A DNA stretch of 64,000 bases, taken from the NCBI RefSeq assembly GCF_026339935.1, contig NZ_JAPEPX010000001.1, positions 2,276,501-2,340,500 on the forward strand, in the 5' to 3' direction. Below the pieces are notes generated by a model. It did not search any database. It worked only from the letters and a program-made list of their open reading frames with translations, and had not been told where the DNA came from. Of the stretch, positions 1-9,029 are shown one piece after another. Every line of letters begins with the position of its first letter. The first letter of the stretch is position 1. This DNA is from Streptomyces sp. NBC_01551 (lineage in GTDB: Bacteria > Actinomycetota > Actinomycetes > Streptomycetales > Streptomycetaceae). Made by a program: the position numbers and the translations under genes.

Positions 1-661
1 ACGGCGGGATGTGGGTGAGCACCAGCCGGCCGACGCGGCCGCCCCGGGCGTACTCGCCGGCCTCGCGCCCGTTGAGGTGGAGGTCCGGGATGTCCTCCTT
101 GCCGTGGGTGAAGGAGGCCTCGCAGAGGAAGAGGTCCGCGCCGTCGGCGAGCTGCGCCAGCTCGGGGCAGGTGCCCGTGTCCCCGGAGTACGTGAGGGAA
201 CGGCCGCCGTGCTCGACGCGGATGCCGTAGGACTCGACGGGGTGGGAGACCCGCTCGGTGCGGACCTGGAACGGGCCGATCTCGAAGGTGCCGGACTTCA
301 GGGTGCGGAAGTCGAAGACCTCGCTCATGGAGCGCTCGTCGGGGACGTCCTCGTAGGCCGTGGTCAGGCGCTTCTCGGTGCCTTCGGGGCCGTAGACGGG
401 GATGGTGCCGCAGCGGCCGCCCTCGTGGCGGTAGTAGCGGGCGACGAAGTACGCGCACATGTCGATGCAGTGATCGGCGTGCAGATGGCTCAGGAAGATC
501 GCGTCGAGGTCGTAGAGACCGATGTGGCGCTGCAGCTCGCCGAGGGCGCCGTTGCCCATGTCGAGGAGCAGCCGGAAGCCGTCGGCCTCGACGAGGTAGC
601 TCGAACAGGCCGAATCCGCGGACGGGAACGACCCCGAACAGCCGACGACGGTGAGCTTCAT
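1..661 (-). CDS. MBL-fold metallo-hydrolase (C-terminus cut off)
   Basis: This is a metallo-beta-lactamase-fold hydrolase, cytoplasmic and probably zinc-dependent. It starts with ATG at 661 (MKLTVVGCSGSFPS) and is read to the left edge, so about 220 residues are visible and the end is missing. The signature HLHADH is present near residue 60, and later SGDTGTC and an FTHGKED segment fit the metal-binding loops of RNase Z/arylsulfatase-like or cyclic-nucleotide phosphodiesterase-like members. No signal peptide is seen. The substrate cannot be told from the sequence. Genes to the right run on the other strand, so it belongs to an operon that continues outside the window. Confidence 0.9.
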   Translation of the reverse strand, partial: MKLTVVGCSGSFPSADSACSSYLVEADGFRLLLDMGNGALGELQRHIGLYDLDAIFLSHLHADHCIDMCAYFVARYYRHEGGRCGTIPVYGPEGTEKRLTTAYEDVPDERSMSEVFDFRTLKSGTFEIGPFQVRTERVSHPVESYGIRVEHGGRSLTYSGDTGTCPELAQLADGADLFLCEASFTHGKEDIPDLHLNGREAGEYARGGRVGRLVLTHIPP

Positions 662-867
662 GGAGCGTGAACCTCCGTGGACGGTCCGGAGACGGAATGC
701 GGGCCGTGCGTGGGTCGAGCGTAAGGCGCGAAACCTCTGGTCGCTCCTCCGCGGCGGGCCGTTGTGGGGGGAATCACCTGTGGTGTCACCCGGGGGAGCG
801 ACGGGGGGTACGGACGTTGCCGTCGCGCTGCCGTGCCGGGCGGTGGCGGCACGGCTACGGTCGGAGT

Positions 868-1299
868 ATGGACACGTCCTGGTGGCCCGCGGTCGCCGCG
901 GTGGTCGCGGTGACGCTGGTGGTGATCGTCGCGGGGCGCCGGCCGGGGTCCCCGGCGTCCCCGCGCCGGGTGCCGGCGGCGCACGGGAGCGGTCCCCCGC
1001 CGCAGCCGCGGTCGGGTGAGCTGTGGCGCGTGGCGGACGGGCGGCCGTGCCTGGTGCTGGCGGTGGCGTCGGTACGGGGCCACCGGGCGCGGGTCGCGTG
1101 GATCACCGGGAAGTACGACGACCGGCGCGCCGGGGTGATCCCGCTGTCCCCGGGGATCCCGGGGATAGGGGGGCGGGCGGCGTTCCTGGAGGCGGACCGG
1201 CCGGCGGAGGTGTCGCTGTGGGAGTTCCGGCAGAGGCTCGGGGTACTGGACCCGGCGGTGTGGGACGAGGCGAGGGGCCTGGGCGGGGGCAGACCGTGA
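868..1299 (+). CDS. Small membrane-anchored hypothetical protein
   Basis: Unrecognised protein of 143 residues. The first 23 residues (MDTSWWPAVAAVVAVTLVVIVAG) form one hydrophobic segment that is either an anchor or an uncleaved signal, followed by a short Pro/Arg/Ser linker. The rest is a compact basic-to-neutral domain with the pattern GELWRVADGRPCLVLAV, which looks like a small beta-barrel of the PemK/MazF or SH3 kind, but no catalytic motif is convincing. The ATG at 868 is chosen because it gives the hydrophobic N-terminus. It overlaps the next gene by 4 nt (GTGA), so the two are probably translated together. Confidence 0.6.
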   Translation: MDTSWWPAVAAVVAVTLVVIVAGRRPGSPASPRRVPAAHGSGPPPQPRSGELWRVADGRPCLVLAVASVRGHRARVAWITGKYDDRRAGVIPLSPGIPGIGGRAAFLEADRPAEVSLWEFRQRLGVLDPAVWDEARGLGGGRP

Positions 1300-1652
1300 C
1301 GACGATCCGGCTGCGCCGCGTCTACGACCCTCCCGACCCCGGGGCGGACGGCGTGCGGGTCCTGGTCGACCGGCTGTGGCCGCGGGGCCTGGCGAAGGCG
1401 GTCGCGGCGGTGGACGAATGGCCGAAGGAACTGACCCCGTCCTCGGAACTGCGCAAGGCGTTCCACGCGGGCGGGCTCTCCGAGGCGGAATTCCGCGCCC
1501 GCTACGAGGCGGAACTCGCCGCCCCGGAGGCCGCCGCGGCCCTGGCCCACCTGCGCACCCTGGCGCGATCGGCCTCCTTGACCCTCCTGACGGCGGTCAA
1601 GGACCCCGGATCCAGCCATGCCGCCGTCCTGGCCTCCCTCCTGCGCCCCTGA
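1296..1652 (+). CDS. DUF488 family protein
   Basis: DUF488 protein of 118 residues starting with GTG at 1296 inside the stop of the upstream gene. The family hallmarks are visible: an N-terminal RVYDPP segment, the strongly conserved VDRLWPRGL block near residues 24-32, and the W-P-K-E and LRKAFHAG segments. The family is widespread and usually described as uncharacterised or heme-associated; no reaction is established. Length is typical. Overlap with the membrane-anchored gene before it suggests co-translation, but no functional link can be proved from sequence. Confidence 0.85.
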   Translation: MTTIRLRRVYDPPDPGADGVRVLVDRLWPRGLAKAVAAVDEWPKELTPSSELRKAFHAGGLSEAEFRARYEAELAAPEAAAALAHLRTLARSASLTLLTAVKDPGSSHAAVLASLLRP

Positions 1653-1734
1653 CCCGCCTCGACCGCCGGCGGGCCGCTTCGGCCTCGCCGGCGTGTGAGG
1701 TGCGGCCGGGTTGCGGGTGGGGCCAGGGCTAGGG

Positions 1735-3145
<1,411 letters not shown>

Positions 3146-3151
<6 letters not shown>

Positions 3152-3172
3152 GCGGTCATGTTAACGATTCCC
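3146..3172 (-). promoter_or_regulatory. Sigma-R-type promoter for cysO-cysM
   Basis: Reading the minus strand, GGGAAT (3172-3167) is followed by exactly 18 nt and then GTT (3148-3146). This is the published consensus GGGAAT-N18-GTT of the disulfide-stress sigma factor SigR in Streptomyces. The predicted start site, about 6-8 nt past GTT, falls near 3139 inside the leader peptide frame and downstream of its ATG. A SigR transcript would therefore lack the leader start codon. CysM is, as I recall, a SigR-regulon member in S. coelicolor. Confidence 0.65.
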
Positions 3173-3228
3173 GGTCCCCCGTTTGGAGTGTGATCCCACA
3201 TCTTGGACCGAAAGCGCTCACATCCTGG

Positions 3229-3651
3229 TCAGTAGGCGGCTACGACCTGCACTTCTTCCTCCGTGATCACGCCGTCGACGATCCGGTACGAGCGGAACTG
3301 GAACTCCCCGAGGCCGTCCTGGTCCGCCGTGGAGACGAGGACGTAGTGCGCGCCGGGCTCGTTCGCGTACGTGACGTCCGTGCGCGAGGGGTAGGCCTCG
3401 GTCGCGGTGTGGGAGTGGTAGACGATGACGGGCTCCTCGTCCCGGTCGTCGAGTTCCCGGTAGAGCTTCAGCAGATCCTTCGAGTCGAACTCGTAGAACG
3501 TGGGCGAGCGTGCCGCGTTGAGCATCGGGACGAACCGCTCCGGGCGGTCGGTGCCCGCCGGGCCGGCCACGACTCCGCACGCCTCGTCGGGGTGGTCCTT
3601 GCGGGCGTGCTCGACGATCTGGTCGTACAGGGCCTGGGTGAGGGTCAGCAT
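3229..3651 (-). CDS. mec: JAMM metalloprotease Mec (Mov34/MPN/PAD-1 family)
   Basis: Zinc protease of 140 residues that in mycobacteria releases cysteine from the CysO-cysteine adduct. The JAMM motif is complete: E23, then H79-S-H81, seven residues, S89 and D92. Here it has a second likely job, trimming the Ser-Lys tail of CysO. ATG at 3651 is chosen (MLTLTQALYDQIVEHARKDHPDEACGVVAG), the normal family start. It lies upstream of the leader peptide on the same strand with a 77-nt gap, so it may be read from its own promoter and also run into the cysO-cysM unit. Confidence 0.92.
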   Translation of the reverse strand: MLTLTQALYDQIVEHARKDHPDEACGVVAGPAGTDRPERFVPMLNAARSPTFYEFDSKDLLKLYRELDDRDEEPVIVYHSHTATEAYPSRTDVTYANEPGAHYVLVSTADQDGLGEFQFRSYRIVDGVITEEEVQVVAAY

Positions 3652-3671
3652 GAGCGACAGGATAAGCAGAC

Positions 3672-3708
3672 GGGCCCTCCCGTACCGAGGAGCGGTACGG
3701 GAGGGCCC
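3672..3708 (-). terminator. Strong hairpin terminator after the permease gene
   Basis: A perfect 15-bp stem (GGGCCCTCCCGTACC paired with GGTACGGGAGGGCCC) with a 7-nt loop lies between the permease stop (3741) and the mec start (3651), both on the minus strand. It should end permease transcription and insulate the cysteine genes. No T-tract follows, as is usual for GC-rich actinomycete terminators. Confidence 0.8.
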
Positions 3709-3740
3709 GGATGCTGGACAGGACCCTGGGCGGGACCCGG

Positions 3741-5180
3741 TTAGGAGGCCTTGGCGAAGGCCTTGCCTCGCGGGTCGCGGGACTTCATCACCAGGTACGA
3801 GACGCCGAGGATGAGACCCCACAGCGGGGCGCAGTAGAGCGAGACGCGGGAGTCCTTGTCGGCGCCCATCATCACGATGACCATGCCGATGAAGAGCAGC
3901 GCGAACCAGCTCGTCCACGGGGCGCCCGGGGCGCGGAACGCGGACTGCGGCAGCTCGCCCCGGTCGGCCTTGGCGCGGTAGCGGATCTGGCAGACCAGGA
4001 TCATGATCCAGGCCCACATGCCGGAGATGGTGGCGAAGGAGACGACGTAGTCGAACGCCTTGCCCGGGGCGACGTAGTTGATCCAGACGCCCACGAGCAT
4101 CAGCGCGGCGGAGAACGTGGTGCCGACGAGCGGGGTGCCGCTCTTGGTCAGCTTGGTGAAGAACTTCGGGCCCTGGCCGTTGAGCGCGAGGTCGCGCAGC
4201 ATGCGGCCGGTGGAGTACATGCCCGAGTTGCAGGAGGACAGGGCGGCCGTCAGGACGACGAAGTTGACGATCGCGGCGCCGATGCCGAGGCCCATCTTCT
4301 CGAAGGCCGCGACGAACGGGCTGACGCCGGGCTGGAACTCGTGCCACGGGACGACCGACAGGATCATGATGAGCGCGCCGACGTAGAAGACGGCGATGCG
4401 CCACGGCACGGTGTTGATGGCCTTGGGCAGGGTCTTCTCGGGGTCCTTGGACTCGCCGGCGGTGACGCCGACCAGCTCGACCGCGAGGAACGCGAACATC
4501 ACGATCTGCAGGGTCATCAGCGTGCCGCCGATGCCCTTGGGGAAGAAGCCGCCGTCGCTCCACAGGTTCGTCACGGTCGCCGTGTCGGCGGCGTCGGAGA
4601 AGCCGATGGTGAGGATGCCGGCGCAGATCAGGATCATGCCGACGATGGCGGTGACCTTGACCATGGAGAACCAGAACTCCAGCTCACCGAAGAGCTTCAC
4701 GGAGATCAGGTTGGCGCCGTAGAGGATGACGGTGAAGATCAGCGCGTAGGCCCACTGCGGGAAGCTGTCGTGGGTCCAGTACGACATGTACTGCGCGGCC
4801 GCGGTGACCTCGGTGATGCCGGTGACGACCCAGAAGAGCCAGTACGTCCAGCCGGTCACGTACCCCCAGAAGGGGCCGAGGAACTCGCGGGCGTAGTCCG
4901 AGAACGACCCGGACACGGGGCGGTACATGAGCAGCTCGCCCAGGGCCCGCATGATGAAGAAGATGACCAGGCCCGCGATGGCGTACGCCAGGATCAGGCT
5001 GGGGCCCGCCTTGGAGATGGCCTTGCCCGCCCCCAGGAAGAGGCCGGTGCCGATGGCTCCGCCGATCGCGATCATCTGGATCTGGCGGGCGCCGAGCGCG
5101 CGGTGGTAACCCTCGCCGCCCTCGCCCTCAGTGCCCTCGCCGGGCTTCTTGCCGTCCTGCTCGACCTGCACAGAGGTCAT
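3741..5180 (-). CDS. APC-superfamily amino acid permease
   Basis: Membrane amino acid transporter of 479 residues with about 12 hydrophobic segments. After a charged Glu/Gly-rich N-terminus, the family signature IQMIAIGGAIGTGLFLGAGKAI opens the first helix, as in GabP/ProY/AnsP-type permeases of the amino acid transporter (AAT) group. The substrate cannot be fixed by sequence; gamma-aminobutyrate, proline, aromatic amino acids or asparagine are the usual possibilities. ATG at 5180 has a GAAAGG ribosome site about 10 nt upstream. It stands alone, with a strong terminator downstream and a dyad 237 nt upstream. Confidence 0.92.
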   Translation of the reverse strand: MTSVQVEQDGKKPGEGTEGEGGEGYHRALGARQIQMIAIGGAIGTGLFLGAGKAISKAGPSLILAYAIAGLVIFFIMRALGELLMYRPVSGSFSDYAREFLGPFWGYVTGWTYWLFWVVTGITEVTAAAQYMSYWTHDSFPQWAYALIFTVILYGANLISVKLFGELEFWFSMVKVTAIVGMILICAGILTIGFSDAADTATVTNLWSDGGFFPKGIGGTLMTLQIVMFAFLAVELVGVTAGESKDPEKTLPKAINTVPWRIAVFYVGALIMILSVVPWHEFQPGVSPFVAAFEKMGLGIGAAIVNFVVLTAALSSCNSGMYSTGRMLRDLALNGQGPKFFTKLTKSGTPLVGTTFSAALMLVGVWINYVAPGKAFDYVVSFATISGMWAWIMILVCQIRYRAKADRGELPQSAFRAPGAPWTSWFALLFIGMVIVMMGADKDSRVSLYCAPLWGLILGVSYLVMKSRDPRGKAFAKAS

Positions 5181-5522
5181 GTTTTGGTGCGCCTTTCTCC
5201 ACGCCGACCCGCGCCTTCGACTGGCTGCGGATCGGGTCCTCGATCCCCCCGGATACGGATGGAGTTGCACGCCGGCGGTCAGCCGGTTCAAGCGGGCCGG
5301 GGGACATGGGTGGCGTCCCTTCGGCAGTCGTGAAGATTTATCACGTGCTTATGGGTGGACGCGGAGGAGAAAAGTGACGCGGGTCACCAAAAATTACGGA
5401 CAATGACCCTGAAATGGATCAGATCACCGCATGACGGTGATCTGATCGTTATCCGGATTTGAGCGTCCGCTGAGCGAACACGGTGCACCGCTGAGGGTGC
5501 GCGGGGGTTTCCCGGTGGATTC
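5181..5522. other. 342-nt gap holding the permease promoter region and a dyad
   Basis: No gene is seen. The stretch 5330-5410 is clearly richer in A/T than its surroundings and is the likely permease promoter region on the minus strand, though no clean hexamer pair stands out. A perfect 13-bp inverted repeat at 5417-5447 is listed separately. Confidence 0.6.
5417..5447. repeat. Perfect 13-bp inverted repeat (terminator or operator)
   Basis: GATCAGATCACCG (5417-5429) and CGGTGATCTGATC (5435-5447) are perfectly complementary across a 5-nt loop. It lies 76 nt past the DUF2017 stop and 237 nt before the permease start, both on the minus strand. It can serve as terminator of the clpS-DUF2017 unit. 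Its unusually AT-balanced, symmetric sequence also fits a protein-binding site upstream of the permease. Confidence 0.6.
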
Positions 5523-6125
5523 TCAGAGGGTTTCGATCAACGTCTCCTGAAGGCCACCGAGCCACAGGTACGCCATCACCATCGGCTTGCGCGGATCATC
5601 GTCCGGCAGCCGGAACAGCACCGCGCTCTCGTCGTCCTCCGTGATGTCGAGGCGGGCCGCGATGGTCAGCCGGAGGTCGTTGAGCGCGCCGAGCCAGCGC
5701 AGCGCCTGCTCCCCGGTCAGCTCCAGCACCGCCGCGCCGTCACCCCCGGGGGTGAGGCCGTTGAGGCTGTGGACGACGGCCAGCGCGTCCTCCCGCTTGC
5801 GGGTGCGCAGGTCGTTCTCGGTGTACCGGCGGAACTCGGCCGACCGGGCGGCCAGCTCCTCGGGGTCCACACCCTGGTCACCGGGGCCCGGACCGCCGTA
5901 CGCGTCGGGGAAGAGCCGGGCCAGCGCCGGGTCGGACGGGGGCTCGGTGGGGCCGTCGGAGGCGAAGAGCACGGCCAGCGGGTCGGCGTCGGCGGCCGGC
6001 TCGGGCTCGCCCGGGCCGATCAGCTCCAGCAGCTGCACGGCCAGGGAGCGCAGGATCGAGATCTCGATCTCGTCGAGCGCGATGGCGGCTCCGCCGCCCT
6101 TGAGGGACTCGAAGGTGCCGCCCAT
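5523..6125 (-). CDS. DUF2017 domain-containing protein
   Basis: Conserved actinobacterial protein of 200 residues with no assigned reaction. It starts [28 protein letters not shown] at ATG 6125, which shares its A with the stop of clpS (TGATG). An upstream in-frame ATG would add 10 residues from within clpS and is less likely. The central 60 residues are acidic and Gly/Pro-rich; the C-terminal half (ALRWLGALNDLRLTIAARL, then VMAYLWLGGLQETLI) is helical. The overlap with clpS is tight, so it may act with or regulate the ClpS/Clp protease pathway; that is inference from position only. Confidence 0.9.
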   Translation of the reverse strand: MGGTFESLKGGGAAIALDEIEISILRSLAVQLLELIGPGEPEPAADADPLAVLFASDGPTEPPSDPALARLFPDAYGGPGPGDQGVDPEELAARSAEFRRYTENDLRTRKREDALAVVHSLNGLTPGGDGAAVLELTGEQALRWLGALNDLRLTIAARLDITEDDESAVLFRLPDDDPRKPMVMAYLWLGGLQETLIETL

Positions 6126-6439
6126 CAGAAGCGGTCCTGCGAGAGCGTCGCCCACAGGCCGTAGCCGTGCATGGCCTGCACGTCGCGCTCCATTTCCTCG
6201 CGGGTGCCGCTGGACACGACCGCCCGCCCCTTGTGGTGCACGTCGAGCATCAGCTTGTGCGCCTTGTCCTTGGAATAGCCGAAGTACGCCTGGAACACGT
6301 ACGTCACGTAGCTCATGAGGTTGACCGGGTCGTTGTGCACCAGGGTCACCCAGGGGACGTCGGGTTCGGGGACCGCGTAGGTCTCTTCGGCCGACTCGGT
6401 GCGTTCGATCTCAATGGGAGCAACACTCACTTGTCCCAT
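6125..6439 (-). CDS. clpS: ATP-dependent Clp protease adaptor ClpS
   Basis: Adaptor of 104 residues that delivers N-degron substrates to ClpA/ClpC. The core [18 protein letters not shown] contains the conserved H-N-D-P-x-N-x-M substrate pocket, and [32 protein letters not shown] is the Clp-binding C-terminal region. The N-terminal tail of about 25 residues is acidic and disordered, as usual. Start ATG at 6439; a GTG three codons further in is an alternative. It is co-translated with DUF2017 and divergent from the nicotinate phosphoribosyltransferase gene 81 nt away. Confidence 0.95.
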   Translation of the reverse strand: MGQVSVAPIEIERTESAEETYAVPEPDVPWVTLVHNDPVNLMSYVTYVFQAYFGYSKDKAHKLMLDVHHKGRAVVSSGTREEMERDVQAMHGYGLWATLSQDRF

Positions 6440-6507
6440 GCTGCCACTGCGAAGGGCCGGTCGCACAAACGGGTCCCGACATCTCGTCACTCTGACGAAA
6501 TGTGCGC

Positions 6508-6513
6508 TAGCAT
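6508..6513 (+). promoter_or_regulatory. -10 element giving a leaderless pncB mRNA
   Basis: TAGCAT at 6508-6513 ends 7 nt before the ATG at 6521, so the first transcribed base should be at or next to the start codon. There is no ribosome-binding site upstream, which agrees with a leaderless mRNA. The -35 is poor. Confidence 0.45.
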
Positions 6514-6520
6514 CCGTGAC

Positions 6521-7849
6521 ATGAACCCTGCGGACCTGGGCCTGCCGGTGGACGTGCCGTCGACAGCGCTCTTCACGGACCATTACGAGCTCACGATGCT
6601 GCAGGCCGCCCTGGCCAGCGGCACGGCCGACCGCCGTTCGGTCTTCGAGGTGTTCACCCGGAGGCTGCCGGAAGGACGGCGCTACGGCGTCGTCGGCGGC
6701 ACCGGCCGGGTGCTGGACGCGGTCGAGAACTTCCGCTTCGACGGCGCGGTGCTGGAGTTCCTGCGCGAGCGGGCCGTCGTCGACATGCGGACCCTGGACT
6801 GGCTGGCCTCGTACCGCTTCTCGGGCGACATCTGGGGCTACCCCGAGGGGGAGGTCTACTTCCCCGGCTCCCCGATCCTGCGGGTCGAGGGCAGCTTCGC
6901 CGAGTGCGTGCTGTTGGAGACCGTGATCCTGTCGATCCTCAACCACGACTCCGCGATCGCGGCGGCCGCCTCCCGGATGGCCTCGGCCGCCGGCGACCGG
7001 CCGCTGATCGAGATGGGGGCGCGCCGGACGCACGAGCTCGCGGCGGTCGCGGCCTCGCGGGCGGCGTACGTGGGCGGCTTCACCTCCACCTCGGACCTGG
7101 CGGCCGGCTTCCGCTACGGGATCCCGACGGTCGGGACCTCGGCGCACGCGTTCACCCTGCTGCACGACACCGAGCGGGACGCGTTCCAGGCGCAGGTGGC
7201 CTCGCTGGGCGGGGGGACCACGCTGCTGGTGGACACCTACGACGTCGCGGAGGCGGTACGGACGGCCGTGGAGGTCGCCGGGACGGGGCTGGGCGCGGTC
7301 CGGATCGACTCCGGGGACCTGCTGCTGGTCGCGCACCGGGTGCGGCAGCAGCTGGACGAGCTGGGGGCGACGGGCACGAAGATCGTGGTCACCTCGGACC
7401 TGGACGAGTACGCCATCGCCTCGCTGGCGGCGGCCCCGGTGGACACGTACGGGGTCGGGACGCAGCTGGTGACGGGCAGCGGGCACCCGACGTGCTCGAT
7501 GGTCTACAAGCTGGTGGCGCGGGCGGCCTCGGCGGACCCGAAGGCGGCGCTGGTGCCGGTGGCGAAGAAGTCCTCGGGCGGCAAGACGTCGATCGGCGGG
7601 CGCAAGTGGGCCGCGCGCCGGGTGGACGCGGAGGGTGTGGCCGAGGCCGAGGTGATCGGCACCGGGCCGGTGCCGGCGCCGCTGGCGGACCGGCAGCTGC
7701 TGATCCAGCTCGTCAAGGCGGGCGAGGTGGTGGCCCGCGAGCCGCTGGAGGCGGCCCGCGACCGGCACCGCGAGGCCCGCGCGGCCCTTCCGCTGTCCGC
7801 GACCCAGCTCTCGCGCGGCGAGGCGGTCCTCCCGACCGAGTACGTGTAG
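6521..7849 (+). CDS. pncB: Nicotinate phosphoribosyltransferase
   Basis: Makes nicotinate mononucleotide from nicotinate, PRPP and ATP in the NAD salvage (Preiss-Handler) pathway; 442 residues, cytoplasmic. Family markers include [17 protein letters not shown] near the N-terminus, [37 protein letters not shown], the RIDSGDLL phosphate-binding segment and [21 protein letters not shown] at 6521 matches the usual start MNPADLG; an in-frame ATG seven codons upstream lacks support. A nicotinamidase gene follows on the same strand, completing the conversion of nicotinamide to NaMN. Confidence 0.95.
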   Translation: MNPADLGLPVDVPSTALFTDHYELTMLQAALASGTADRRSVFEVFTRRLPEGRRYGVVGGTGRVLDAVENFRFDGAVLEFLRERAVVDMRTLDWLASYRFSGDIWGYPEGEVYFPGSPILRVEGSFAECVLLETVILSILNHDSAIAAAASRMASAAGDRPLIEMGARRTHELAAVAASRAAYVGGFTSTSDLAAGFRYGIPTVGTSAHAFTLLHDTERDAFQAQVASLGGGTTLLVDTYDVAEAVRTAVEVAGTGLGAVRIDSGDLLLVAHRVRQQLDELGATGTKIVVTSDLDEYAIASLAAAPVDTYGVGTQLVTGSGHPTCSMVYKLVARAASADPKAALVPVAKKSSGGKTSIGGRKWAARRVDAEGVAEAEVIGTGPVPAPLADRQLLIQLVKAGEVVAREPLEAARDRHREARAALPLSATQLSRGEAVLPTEYV

Positions 7850-7855
7850 CGGGCC

Positions 7856-7935
7856 CGAGCCCCTGCGGCGCCGCTGCCGGGGGCGGAGCCCCAGGTTCGG
7901 GAAGGGGCGGGGTGGGGGAAGAGCCCCGCGCAGCG
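7856..7935. repeat. Copy 1 of a dispersed GC-rich intergenic repeat
   Basis: The gap between pncB and pncA contains GGGGGCGGAGCCCC (7879-7892), then a GGGGCGGGG run and GCGCAGCGGC. The same blocks occur near 47.6 kb and 59.85 kb, always between genes. This composite is common between Streptomyces genes as I recall; the role is unknown. Confidence 0.6.
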
Positions 7936-7964
7936 GCAAACACATCAACCTAAGGACACGCGAC

Positions 7965-8564
7965 ATGCACCGCGCACTGATCGTCGTCGACGTACAGAAC
8001 GACTTCTGCGAAGGCGGCAGCCTCGCGGTCACCGGCGGAGCCGACGTCGCGGCCGCCGTCACCGAGCTCATCGGCCAGGCCACCGCCGGCTACCGGCACG
8101 TCGTCGCCACCCGCGACCACCACATCGACCCCGGCGCGCACTTCGCGCACCCGCCGACCGAGCCGGACTACGAGACCTCCTGGCCCGTCCACTGCGTCGC
8201 CGGCACCGAGGGCGTCGGGTTCCACCCGAACTTCGCCCCCGCCGTCGCCTCCGGCAGCGTCGCCGCCGTCTTCGACAAGGGCGCGTACGAGGCGGCGTAC
8301 AGCGGCTTCGAGGGCCAGGACGAGAACGGCCTCGGCCTGGCCGACTGGCTGCGCCGGCGCGAGGTCACCGAGGTCGACGTCGTCGGCATCGCCACCGACC
8401 ACTGCGTCCGGGCGACCGCCCTCGACGCCGTCCGCGCGGGCTTCCGTACGCACGTCCTGCTCGACCTGACCGCGGGCGTGGCCCCGCACACCACCGCGCG
8501 GGCCCTGGAGGAGCTCCGCACGGCCGGGGTCCACCTCTCCGGCACCCCGGTCGTCGGCGGCTAG
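7965..8564 (+). CDS. pncA: Nicotinamidase (isochorismatase family)
   Basis: Hydrolyses nicotinamide to nicotinate plus ammonia; 199 residues. The catalytic triad D9 (IVVDVQNDF), K105 (FDKGAYE) and C147 (TDHCV) is complete, with metal-binding D51, H53, H59 and H76 also in place ([18 protein letters not shown]). The same enzyme activates pyrazinamide in mycobacteria. ATG at 7965 is preceded by TAAGGACACG, a weak ribosome site. It feeds the pncB product upstream, so the two form a functional pair even with a 115-nt gap. Confidence 0.95.
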   Translation: MHRALIVVDVQNDFCEGGSLAVTGGADVAAAVTELIGQATAGYRHVVATRDHHIDPGAHFAHPPTEPDYETSWPVHCVAGTEGVGFHPNFAPAVASGSVAAVFDKGAYEAAYSGFEGQDENGLGLADWLRRREVTEVDVVGIATDHCVRATALDAVRAGFRTHVLLDLTAGVAPHTTARALEELRTAGVHLSGTPVVGG

Positions 8565-8595
8565 CGGGACGGCTGGCGGGAACGGCTGGCGGGAC

Positions 8596-8611
8596 GGGCC
8601 CGCGCGGGCCC
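8596..8611. terminator. Palindromic terminator between pncA and the next gene
   Basis: The 16-nt palindrome GGGCCCGCGCGGGCCC sits in the 47-nt gap between two convergent genes. It folds into a 6-bp stem with a 4-nt loop and can act in both directions. Two copies of GGCTGGCGGGA precede it. Confidence 0.5.
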
Positions 8612-8959
8612 CTACGCGCCCCTCAGGAGCGCCCGGATCGGGTGCCAGAGTTCCTGGGCGTGATCGGGGGCTCCGCGCCAGAGGAGGCCGTCCGGGTGGT
8701 GCAGGACGGCCGTGACCTCGTCCGGGGTCGGAGGCTGGGCGTTGCCGCGCAGGTAGACGGCCCGCATCCCGAGGTTCCGCAGCCTGGTCAGGGCGCGGGC
8801 GCGGTTCGCGGCGTGGACGAGAACGCGGACATTTCCGCCCTCACCGGACGGCCTCGGCAGCGTGAGCGCGACCACCACGCTGCCGCCTGGCAATCTGACG
8901 AAACCTCCACCGGGCATGATCTTCAGCTCCCCCGTCAATAAGACAACTCGCACCCGCAT
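8612..8959 (-). CDS. Conserved Streptomyces hypothetical protein
   Basis: Protein of 115 residues, basic, with no membrane segment or signal. It reads MRVRVVLLTGELKIMPGGGF at the start and has NRARALTRLRNLGMRAVYLRGN in the middle and a Trp-containing end (DGLLWRGAPDHAQELWHP). I recall close homologues in Streptomyces but no function. The ordered strands and the RARALTRLRNLG segment could fit a small nucleic-acid-binding or ACT-like fold; this is only a guess. It lies between two terminator hairpins, so it is probably a single-gene unit. Confidence 0.75.
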   Translation of the reverse strand: MRVRVVLLTGELKIMPGGGFVRLPGGSVVVALTLPRPSGEGGNVRVLVHAANRARALTRLRNLGMRAVYLRGNAQPPTPDEVTAVLHHPDGLLWRGAPDHAQELWHPIRALLRGA

Positions 8960-8967
8960 CTAAACGC

Positions 8968-9003
8968 GATCGGCCGCCGCCCGCTAGAGGGCGACGGCCG
9001 ATC
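8968..9003 (-). terminator. Terminator of the M6 protease gene
   Basis: GATCGGCCGcCGCCC (8968-8982) pairs with GGGCGaCGGCCGATC (8989-9003), a 15-bp stem with one mismatch and a 6-nt loop. It lies 27 nt past the protease stop on the minus strand, followed by GCGTTTAG. Confidence 0.7.
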
Positions 9004-9029
9004 ATGCTTTGACCTGCGGCTTTACCGAA

